Below are positions 8,059 through 15,700 of a stretch of DNA of 64,000 bases, one piece after another. The stretch is from assembly GCF_963931675.1 (NCBI RefSeq), contig NZ_OZ007039.1, positions 1 to 64,000 of the forward strand. The letters run 5' to 3'. Within the stretch, counting starts at the first letter, position 1; each line of letters opens with the position of its first letter. The translations under genes were made by a program, and so were the position numbers. The notes under the pieces are model-generated. The model saw only the letters and a program-made list of their open reading frames with translations. It made no database searches and had not been told where the DNA came from. Source of the stretch: an uncultured Alistipes sp. Lineage in GTDB: Bacteria > Bacteroidota > Bacteroidia > Bacteroidales > Rikenellaceae.

Positions 8059-9357
8059 TTACTTTTGTTTGTTCTTTTCATTGTCAAGAAGCATCGTCAG
8101 TTCTTCTTCCACCTGTTCTATGCTCGGCAATGCCGATTTCAGGTTCTCTGGTACGGCCTTGCTGAGTTGGTAGTCACTGATGCCGATAGGCTGGTCATAG
8201 CCTGTCAGTGCATACTGCGCAACAATCTCATCCTTGCCCTTGCACAGCAGCAGCCCGATGGTCTTGTTGTCATTTTCTCCCCTCAGTTTGTCGTCCACCA
8301 CATTGATGTAGAAATTCAACTGTCCGGCGTATTCCGGTTTGAACGGGGTGGCTTTCAGTTCCACAACCACGTATGCATGGAGCTTGATATTGTACAGAAT
8401 CAGGTCGGCATAGAAATCGCTGTCGCCAATCTGGAAATGCTTCTGCCTTGCGACAAAGGCGAATCCGTTGCCCATTTCCAAAAGATAACGGGTAACGTGC
8501 TTCACCAGTTGTTCCTCTATGTCCCTTTCGTCCGCACGTTCTTTGGCTCCCGCCAAGTCAAAGATATACGGGTCTTTCAACAGGTAGTTGGCAAGGTCGC
8601 TTTGGGGCGCAGGAAGCGTGGCGGTAAAATTATTGACCTTGTGGCTGTTGACTTGCCGTTCAAACAATTTGCTTTCAATCTGCATTTTAAGAGTATTGCT
8701 GCTCCAGCCCATTTCCACGGATTGCTTCATATACCAGTAATCGACACCCAACGGAAGGGAACTGTTCAGCAGAATCACATGGCTTGCCCAATTGATTTTT
8801 GCAACAGGTGATGCCAGGAACAGTTTTTCTATGTCCTCAATCGCTATTTGGTAAGCGGCAGCGACTGTTTGGGCTACATCCTGAATTTGTGCAAGAGGTT
8901 CTTGCACAATTGCAACTTCCTTGTTGTCTGAGGATTGAATTTGCGCAAGAGGCTCTTGCGTAAATGACACATTGTTCAGGCTTTGAAGTTCATCCGTGAT
9001 TTTCTGCACACTTGGAGCAAGTAATTTCACATCGGTTTCTATGAAACTCCGTAATGCGCCCAATGGATAGGAGCGTGCGAACTGGCACATATAAGCCAAG
9101 TTCCTGACCGAATACCCTTTCTTTTCGGGATAATTGAACCGTATCGCCTGCGCCAGTCTCTTGATGACCTTGCCGCCCCAACCTTGCAGTTTCTGGTGGT
9201 ATAAAATGTAATTACCCATCTTCCAGTAATGGAACAGCATCTGCGCATTGGCGGCACTGATGAGCCGGACTTGCGCCTGCTCTATTTCCGAGCCGATGGC
9301 ATTGACGAAAGCCTCGAAACTTCTTTTTTCTATATTGTTGTTATCGTTGTTGCTCAT
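8059..9357 (-). CDS. DUF1016 (YhcG-type) PD-(D/E)XK nuclease
   Basis: Encodes 432 residues. The N-terminal half has the DUF1016_N pattern (YHLWKMG-like HYWKMGNYILYHQ and then GWGGKVIKRLAQ). The C-terminal half has the PD-(D/E)XK nuclease core: GDSDFYADLILYN followed by YVVVELKAT, with the Asp and the Glu-x-Lys in place. The middle has a degenerate repeat around QEPLAQIQ, which occurs twice (about residues 138-160). The family is widespread on mobile elements, and its members are suspected of roles in DNA processing or defence. Here it is cargo between integrase and rep genes, with a partner gene downstream. Confidence 0.82.
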   Translation of the reverse strand: MSNNDNNNIEKRSFEAFVNAIGSEIEQAQVRLISAANAQMLFHYWKMGNYILYHQKLQGWGGKVIKRLAQAIRFNYPEKKGYSVRNLAYMCQFARSYPLGALRSFIETDVKLLAPSVQKITDELQSLNNVSFTQEPLAQIQSSDNKEVAIVQEPLAQIQDVAQTVAAAYQIAIEDIEKLFLASPVAKINWASHVILLNSSLPLGVDYWYMKQSVEMGWSSNTLKMQIESKLFERQVNSHKVNNFTATLPAPQSDLANYLLKDPYIFDLAGAKERADERDIEEQLVKHVTRYLLEMGNGFAFVARQKHFQIGDSDFYADLILYNIKLHAYVVVELKATPFKPEYAGQLNFYINVVDDKLRGENDNKTIGLLLCKGKDEIVAQYALTGYDQPIGISDYQLSKAVPENLKSALPSIEQVEEELTMLLDNEKNKQK

Positions 9358-9426
9358 TGTTGTATGTATTGAAAGTTACAAAGATAAGCCCAATAACAGG
9401 CATACCGTGAAACTTGCTGATTGTTT

Positions 9427-10707
9427 TTATAGTTGGTTGAATTTATTCATTGCATTTGCCTTAATGTCATCTGCGATGTCAATGTAAGGTTTCATGGCTT
9501 TATAATCGCTGTGTCCTGTCCATTTCATTACGACCTGTGCCGGAATACCGAGAGCCAGTGCATTACAGATGAATGTCCTTCTTCCTGCGTGTGTGCTAAG
9601 CAATGCATATTTCGGTGTAACTTCATCTATACGTTCATTCCCTTTATAGTAGGTTTCTCGTATAGGTTCGTTGATCTCTGCAAGTTCACCCAGTTCCTTC
9701 AGGTAATCGTTCATTTTCTGATTACTGATAACGGGCAGTGCCATGTGGTTTTCAAAATGGATGTCCTTGTATTTTTCAAGTATGGCTTTACTGTACTTGT
9801 TCAGTTCAATACTCAGACTGTCTGCCGTTTTAACGGTGGTAACTTCTATGTGGTCGGACTTGACATCACTTCGTTTTAGGTTACGAACATCTGAATAACG
9901 CAGACTGGTAAAGCAACAGAACAGAAAAACATCCCGGACACGTTCCAGATATTGTTTGTCTTTGGGTATCTGATAGTCTTTCAGTCTATTCAATTCGTCC
10001 CATGTCAGAAAGATTACTTTCTTTGAGGTGGTCTTCAATTTCGGTTTAAATGTATCGTATGCAATGTTTTGATTATATCCCTTTTTGAAGCTCCATCGCA
10101 GGAACCATTTGAGAAATCCTATCTGTTTGCCGATGGTACTGTTTCTCATGTCTTTTTTGTCACGCAGGAAGTTTACATACTCGTTTAGTCCGAACTCATC
10201 GAAATACTCAAAAGTCACATTTTCTTTGAACTCTTTCAGGTGATTTTTTACGGCTGCAAATTTTTCGTATGTGGATTCAGTCCAGTTATTCTGATTGCCA
10301 CATTCCTTAACGAACTCATCGAATACCTCCCAAAAACTTATCTTTACGTCTTCCTGGTCTTCACTTGTATCTTTCATCCGCAGGTTGAATGCGTCCTTTA
10401 ATTGTTGAGTAGTGGGCATAGTTTCCTGTACCTCAAATTCTTTGAATACGTTTTGAATTTCGGTATAGTATTTCAGGAGATCGGCATTGATTTCGGATGC
10501 ACTTTGCTTTAATTTGTTGGTACATCCGTTCTTTACTCGCTGCTTGTCAGCATCCCACTTGGCTACATCAATGCGGTAACCCGTTGTAAATTCAATACGC
10601 TGGCTTGCGTATATGACGCGCATACGGATGGGAACATTCTCCACGATTGGCACACCGTTCTTTTTCCGGCTTTCCAATGCAAAAATGATGTTTCGTTTGA
10701 TATTCAT
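9427..10707 (-). CDS. int: Tyrosine recombinase integrase of the IME
   Basis: Encodes 426 residues from MNIKRNIIF (10707); the frame stays open upstream to 10821, but the shorter form has the normal family N-terminus. A SAM-like core-binding domain spans about residues 120-225. The catalytic domain has Arg in TSLRYSDVRNL (about residue 270), a beta-hairpin Lys, HAGRR (His and Arg at about 373 and 376), TGHSDY (His at about 399) and the Tyr nucleophile in MKPYIDI (about 408). It resembles the phage-like integrases of Bacteroides elements. It sits at the right end, about 160 bp from attR, transcribed inward. Confidence 0.9.
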   Translation of the reverse strand: MNIKRNIIFALESRKKNGVPIVENVPIRMRVIYASQRIEFTTGYRIDVAKWDADKQRVKNGCTNKLKQSASEINADLLKYYTEIQNVFKEFEVQETMPTTQQLKDAFNLRMKDTSEDQEDVKISFWEVFDEFVKECGNQNNWTESTYEKFAAVKNHLKEFKENVTFEYFDEFGLNEYVNFLRDKKDMRNSTIGKQIGFLKWFLRWSFKKGYNQNIAYDTFKPKLKTTSKKVIFLTWDELNRLKDYQIPKDKQYLERVRDVFLFCCFTSLRYSDVRNLKRSDVKSDHIEVTTVKTADSLSIELNKYSKAILEKYKDIHFENHMALPVISNQKMNDYLKELGELAEINEPIRETYYKGNERIDEVTPKYALLSTHAGRRTFICNALALGIPAQVVMKWTGHSDYKAMKPYIDIADDIKANAMNKFNQL

Positions 10708-10728
10708 AATTGGGTGCGTTTGAAATTC

Positions 10729-10750
10729 TACACCCAAATATACACCCAAT
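10729..10750. promoter_or_regulatory. Tandem TACACCCAA repeats upstream of int
   Basis: Two 12-bp units begin TACACCCAA at 10729 and 10741, just upstream of the integrase start and 113 bp inside attR. A related ATTGGGTG lies at about 10709 in the opposite orientation. The same core occurs at the left end. They probably bind integrase and may also regulate its promoter. Confidence 0.5.
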
Positions 10751-10862
10751 ATTTGGAATGGCAAAAGATATTCAGAAAGATTTAGATTTACTACACACTC
10801 CAAATAGTGAGTGATTATCAATAGTTTGCAATTTTATGATATTTCTTGAACATGTAGGTTCG

Positions 10863-10875
10863 AGAGCCTCCCTCT
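10863..10875. repeat. Right attachment-site repeat (attR core)
   Basis: This is an exact second copy of AGAGCCTCCCTCT, in the same codon phase as the left copy. Confidence 0.88.
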
Positions 10876-11045
10876 ATGTGAGTCGTGCCACCAAACTCAA
10901 GATTCTGGAGATTGTCAAAAAGATCGGCAACGAACGTCTTACGGCCACCTCTTTCGTGGACAACATCCTGCGCCACCATATCACCACCTTCCGGGACGAA
11001 ATCAACCGGATCTACAAAACCCGCAATAAGGAAACCATTGTTTAA
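10863..11045 (+). pseudogene. DUF3408 conjugal transfer gene, 3' part
   Basis: This is the C-terminal DUF3408 domain of the split gene: RASLYVSRATKLKILEIV, then a helical segment ending IYKTRNKETIV. It matches the intact paralogue downstream residue for residue in the core (SAIYVSGATKQKILEIV). An ATG at 10836 inside the IME could start a 69-residue fragment, but this fragment lacks the N-terminal part. It belongs with 899-1196. Confidence 0.9.
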
Positions 11046-11063
11046 CCTAAAAATTTTACAGTT

Positions 11064-11438
11064 ATGTTTTACAACCCATCTTATCTTGTACTTGCGATCA
11101 TTTTCCTCGGAATTGCTCTTGCTATCCAAATGGGGTATTTCTGGCGAACGAAGCGAAAAGCCCGGATTCCCGATTCCAATCAGGAAGACTCCGACCAGCC
11201 AAAGGCCGCAACCGAGTTTGAGCGGATTTTCATGACGCCGCTCACCATTCGGGCACGGAGCGCCATTTACGTCAGTGGAGCCACCAAGCAGAAGATTCTG
11301 GAGATTGTCCGGAAGGTCGGTGGCGAACGAATGACCGTCACCTCCTATGCGGAACACATCCTGCGGCAACACCTTGCCCAGTACAAGGAGGAGATCAACC
11401 GCATCTACGAGGAACGCGGCAAGAAAGATCTGTTTTGA
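11064..11438 (+). CDS. DUF3408 conjugal transfer protein with membrane anchor
   Basis: Encodes 124 residues. One membrane helix lies at about residues 6-24 (LVLAIIFLGIALAIQMGYF). It is followed by a linker and the DUF3408 domain (RARSAIYVSGATKQKILEIV … HILRQHLAQYKEEINRIYEE), a small ribbon-helix-helix-like fold. It is the second DUF3408 gene of the operon and is intact, so it may partly cover for the disrupted paralogue. The stop overlaps the next start (ATGA-type, 4 nt). In CTnDOT-like elements the pair sits at the traB/traC position; the exact function is unknown. Confidence 0.8.
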   Translation: MFYNPSYLVLAIIFLGIALAIQMGYFWRTKRKARIPDSNQEDSDQPKAATEFERIFMTPLTIRARSAIYVSGATKQKILEIVRKVGGERMTVTSYAEHILRQHLAQYKEEINRIYEERGKKDLF

Positions 11439-11971
11439 AAATGGACTTCCCGAGTTCCCTTCTCAAGAGAATTGCACGATGGCATTGGCGGTGGCTTCCG
11501 CAGCGGTGGAGAAAGTCCGCAGAATCCCGGGCTGACGGGCCGGACAGCAAGGTCGATTCGGAGCAGGCCGCCGAGCCCCGCCGGGGAGAACCGCCCTCAC
11601 TGATAATCCCGAAACATTACGCGGTTACCGGCCATCTGCGGCCTCGGAAGGCCATTCCGTCACCTGCGGAATCAAAACCCGAAGATGCTGCTACATTTGT
11701 TCCGCCCCCGGCCGAAAAGCCGGCCTCGATGCAGGGCTGGGGCGAGCTGGTCCTCCAGGGTCCGATCCGCGAGAACGGCGAGACCGTAGAGCCGCGGGAG
11801 CCCCGGCCGCCCTTGCGGCTTCCGTCCCTGCAGGACAACGGCGAGCTGCACGATCCGGAGGTCCAGGCGCTGCTCCGGAGCGCCGAAGCGGGCGAGCGTG
11901 TCCTTGCGCCGGATGTTACGGAGGAGGAGCGCCGCGAGATTGAGAATTTTGACCTGCGAAACTATGTCTGA
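11435..11971 (+). CDS. TraD-like conjugative element protein
   Basis: Encodes 178 residues, soluble and proline-rich. It has a basic N-terminus (LLKRIARWHWRWLPQRWRK), a long low-complexity middle and a short conserved-looking C-terminal end (DVTEEERREIENFDLRNYV). It matches no enzymatic family that I know. Its position, between DUF3408 genes and traE, is that of traD in CTnDOT-type operons, and the name rests on this. GC is high like the other tra genes. About 160 bp without a clear gene separates it from traE. Confidence 0.6.
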   Translation: MKMDFPSSLLKRIARWHWRWLPQRWRKSAESRADGPDSKVDSEQAAEPRRGEPPSLIIPKHYAVTGHLRPRKAIPSPAESKPEDAATFVPPPAEKPASMQGWGELVLQGPIRENGETVEPREPRPPLRLPSLQDNGELHDPEVQALLRSAEAGERVLAPDVTEEERREIENFDLRNYV

Positions 11972-12131
11972 CCCTCAAAAAAACGAATGCACGATGAACT
12001 GGAATCGGGATTACGGCTGACGCCCGAATGATTTGCTGCAGGAAGCAACGGTTTGCTTCCGTCCCGGTCGCAGACTGCCTCAAAAGGCGGGCTGCGGCCT
12101 TTTTCACACCCATTACCAAACTGCAAAACCG

Positions 12132-12428
12132 ATGAAAAAAAGCGCAATCTTCTTGATTCTGATGCTCCCCGCATCGCTTGCCTCCTTCGCACAGGGCAAC
12201 GGCATGGCCGGAATCAGCGAGGCGACCAACATGGTCACCTCCTATTTCGATCCGCTCACCAAACTGATCTTCGCCGTGGCTGCCGTGCTTGGACTGGTGG
12301 GCGGCGTCCGCGTCTACTCGAAGTTCAACAGCGGCGATCCCGACGCCTCGAAGTCCGCCACGGCACTCTTCCTCTCATGCGTCTTTCTGGTTATCGTCGG
12401 CACCGTCTTACGCTCCTTCTTCCTCTGA
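12132..12428 (+). CDS. traE: TraE (DUF4134) conjugal transfer membrane protein
   Basis: Encodes 98 residues starting at MKKSAIFLILML, a signal peptide ending near SFAQG. Two membrane helices follow (about 40-60 and 73-95), with VRVYSKFNSGDPDASKSA between them, the hallmark of DUF4134. The protein is VirB2/pilin-like in size and topology and is presumed part of the mating channel. The start was chosen at the signal peptide; the frame is open further upstream. traF follows 1 nt after the stop. Confidence 0.9.
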   Translation: MKKSAIFLILMLPASLASFAQGNGMAGISEATNMVTSYFDPLTKLIFAVAAVLGLVGGVRVYSKFNSGDPDASKSATALFLSCVFLVIVGTVLRSFFL

Positions 12429-12429
12429 T

Positions 12430-12759
12430 ATGGCACAGTACACCATCCACAAGGGCGTCGACCGACAGGTCGAATTCCAGGGGCTGACCTCGCACTATCT
12501 GATTCTCTTTGTTGCCGGGCTGCTGGGCATCTTCCTGCTCTTTGTCATCCTCTACGCCGGAGGGGTTCCGCAGGGCATCTGCATCCTCTTCGCCGTCACG
12601 GGCGGCAGCGGCCTCACCTGGGCGACCTTCTATCTGAACCGCCGCTTCGGGCCCCACGGTCTGATGAAGCTCCTCGCCCAGCGGCAGCATCCGCGCCGCA
12701 TCATCCACCGCCGGAGTGTGCGCCGCCTGCTCGAACGTCGAACCTTACCCAAACGATGA
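12430..12759 (+). CDS. traF: TraF (DUF4133) conjugal transfer membrane protein
   Basis: Encodes 109 residues, MAQYTIHKGVDRQVEFQGL and then two close membrane helices (about 26-70) and a basic C-terminus (RRLLERRTLPKR). This is the DUF4133/TraF layout, equivalent to VirB3, which pairs with the TraG ATPase. It starts right behind traE, and traG starts 4 nt after its stop. Confidence 0.9.
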   Translation: MAQYTIHKGVDRQVEFQGLTSHYLILFVAGLLGIFLLFVILYAGGVPQGICILFAVTGGSGLTWATFYLNRRFGPHGLMKLLAQRQHPRRIIHRRSVRRLLERRTLPKR

Positions 12760-12763
12760 TGCC

Positions 12764-15700
12764 ATGCGAGGAACCCTAAAAACTTCGACCCTCGAGTCGA
12801 AATTCCCGCTGCTGGCCGTCGAGGGGAACTGCATTCTCTCAAAGTTCGCCGACGTGACGGCCGCCTTCCGCGTGACGCTCCCGGAGCTCTTCACCCTGAC
12901 GGCCGAAGAGTACGAAGCGCTGCACACCACCTGGGTCAAGGCACTGAAGGTCCTCCCGGACCACACCATCGTCCACAAGCAGGACCTCTTCATCGAGGAG
13001 CGTTACGAAACACCCGATCCCGAGGCCGAGCGCACGTTTCTCTCCCGGGCCTATGAACGCCACTTCAACGAGCGACCCTTTCTGCGCCACACCTGCCACC
13101 TCTTCATCACGAAGAGCACCCCCGAACGGCTGCGGCAGACAAGTGCTTCGTCCGTGCTGTGCCGGGGCTTCATCATCCCGCAGGAGATCCGCGACGGGGA
13201 GGCTGTGACCCGTTTTCTGGAGAGTGTCGCCCAGATGGAGCGCATCCTGAACGATTCGGGGCTGCTGCGGGTCGACCGCCTCACGGAGGCGGAGATCGTC
13301 GGCACGGATTCCGATGCGGGGCTGCTGGCCCGTTACTTCGCGCTCTCGGACGAGCGGCAGGCTATAGTCAACGAGGATATACGTCTTGATCCGGGCATGA
13401 TGCGCATCGGCGACAAGCTGCTCTCGATGCACACGCTCTCCGATCTGGATCTCCTGCCGCAGAGCGTTGCGACGGACTTCCGCTACGAGCGTCTCTCGAC
13501 CGACCGCTCGGAGTGCCGGCTCTCGTTCGCGGCCCCCGCGGGGCTGCTGCTCGGATGCTCGCACATCTACAACCAGTATCTCTTTCTGGACAACCACGAC
13601 GAGACCCTCAAGCGGCTCGAAGCCCGGGCCCGCAACATGAACTCGCTGGCGAACTATTCGCGCGGCAACACCCTGAACAAGGAGTGGATTGACCTCTACC
13701 TGAACGAAGCCCATTCGCAGGGGCTGCGCTCCGTGCGGTGCCACTGCAACGTCGTGGTCTGGGCCGAGAGCGAGGCGGAGCTCAAACGGCTGCGCAACGA
13801 CGTGGGGTCGCAGCTCGCCACAATGGGCTGCACGCCCCACCACAATACGGTGGACGTGCCGGTGCTCTTCTGGGCCGCCATCCCCGGCAACGAGGCCGAC
13901 TTCCCCGCCGAGGAGAGCTTTCTGACCTTCCTCGAGCAGGGGGTCTGCCTCTTCAACGGCGAGACGAACTACCGCTCGTCGCTCTCGCCCTTCGGCATCA
14001 AGATGGCCGACCGGCTCACGGGGGTTCCGCTCCATCTCGACATCTCGGATCTTCCGATGAAGCGCGGCATCACCACCAACCGCAACAAGTTCATCCTGGG
14101 TCCCTCGGGCAGCGGAAAGTCCTTCTTCACGAACCACATGGTCCGCCAGTATTACGAACAGGGGGCGCATATCCTGCTCGTCGATACAGGAAACTCCTAC
14201 GAGGGGCTCTGCTCGCTGATTCACCGCACGACGCGGGGACGCGACGGCATCTACTTCACCTACACTGAACAGGAGCCCATCGCCTTCAACCCCTTCTACG
14301 TCGAGGACGGGGTCTACGACATCGAGAAGCGCGAGTCGATCAAGACTCTGCTGCTGACGCTCTGGAAGCGCGAATCCGAGGAGCCGACACGCGCGGAGGA
14401 GGTGGCTCTGTCGAACGCCGTGAACCTCTACCTCTCGAAGCTCAAGACGGACGATTCGATCCAGCCCTCGTTCAACACCTTCTACGAGTTTCTCACCTCG
14501 GACTACCGTCGGCTGCTGGAGCAGAAGCACGTCCGCGAGAAGGATTTCGACCTTGCGAACCTGCTCAACGTGCTGGAGCCCTACTACCGGGGCGGCGAGT
14601 ACGACTACCTGCTCAACTCCGACCGGCAACTGGACCTGCTCTCGAAGCGATTCATCGTCTTCGAGCTGGACAACATCTCTTCGAATAAAACGCTGCTTCC
14701 CGTGGTGACGATCATCATCATGGAGGTCTTCATCAACAAGATGCGGCGGCTGAAGGGCATCCGCAAGATGATCCTGATCGAAGAGTGCTGGAAGGCCCTC
14801 ACCTCGGCCAACATGTCGACCTACATCCGCTATCTCTACAAGACGGTGCGCAAGTATTTCGGCGAGGCAGTCGTCGTCACGCAGGAGGTCGACGACATCA
14901 TCTCCTCGCCGATTGTCAAGGAGTCGATCATCAACAATGCCGACTGCAAGATCCTCCTCGACCAGCGCAAGTACATGAACAAGTTCGACCAGATCCAGAC
15001 GCTGCTCGGCCTTTCGGAGAAGGAGCGGGCGCAGATCCTCTCGATCAACCAGGCGAACGATCCCCGCCGCACCTACAAGGAGGTTTGGATCGGACTCGGA
15101 GGCGTGCAGTCGGCGGTCTATGCCACGGAGGTCTCGTCCGAGGAGTATCTCGTGCGCCCGTAAGGGGATTTGACAAATGTCACTGTGGCAAGTGGCTGGG
15201 AGTGAGTTTATAAGCCCATTAACAACCGACTTATCTGAAAGGGAAACTGGACAGGGAGTGGAGCATGTCGGTAAAGCCATAAGTCAGCCAACTATCAGGC
15301 TGCGACTGAATGGCAAGTTAAAAAGATAGATATAAGGATAAAGCCTGCATTGGTTGAACGATAGTCCGAGCAGTCGTATCCTTGGGCGGTGACGGAAGAT
15401 AGTTATATACGTCACACTGCGGTACTACACCGATGACAGATAGCGGATGTAGCATAAACTGACCGCAGGGCAACTGCCATAAGCAGTAAAGGACGAAAGT
15501 CGTATCCGACAATCTATCGCGCCAAACAGTTGTCAAGTTCCTAAACGGGGATTGCCTAAACCGGAACGCCGCAAGGCTATTAGGTGTAGACCTATGAATA
15601 TCCGGCATGGCAACGGAGCTTCCATAGTAGTCTGAGCAGGGTAACGCCCTGTACATGGCGAAGGGAAGCAGCTAATTAAGTTTAACAATTTAACGGAAAA

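Larger units (their letters stand above)
1184..10862. mobile_element. Integrative mobilizable element, 9.7 kb, inserted in a DUF3408 gene
   Basis: The element is bounded by a 13-bp direct repeat (1184-1196 and 10863-10875). It has lower GC than the surrounding tra genes, and all its genes are on the - strand. It carries a tyrosine integrase at one end, a MobV relaxase with a structured candidate oriT, replication genes (RepA-like ATPase, Toprim primase, DUF3853 protein), a DUF1016 nuclease and a membrane protein. No type IV secretion genes are present, so it would need a conjugative helper. The host tra operon around it could provide one unless the insertion itself blocks transfer. Removing one repeat plus the interior rebuilds the target gene in frame. 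Confidence 0.88.

Noticed and set aside
12839-15280. An 813-codon open frame antisense to traG
   Set aside because: It is the mirror of a GC-rich, codon-biased gene. The product is rich in Arg, Leu, Val and Asp, has no domain pattern, and traG itself has clear motifs on the other strand.
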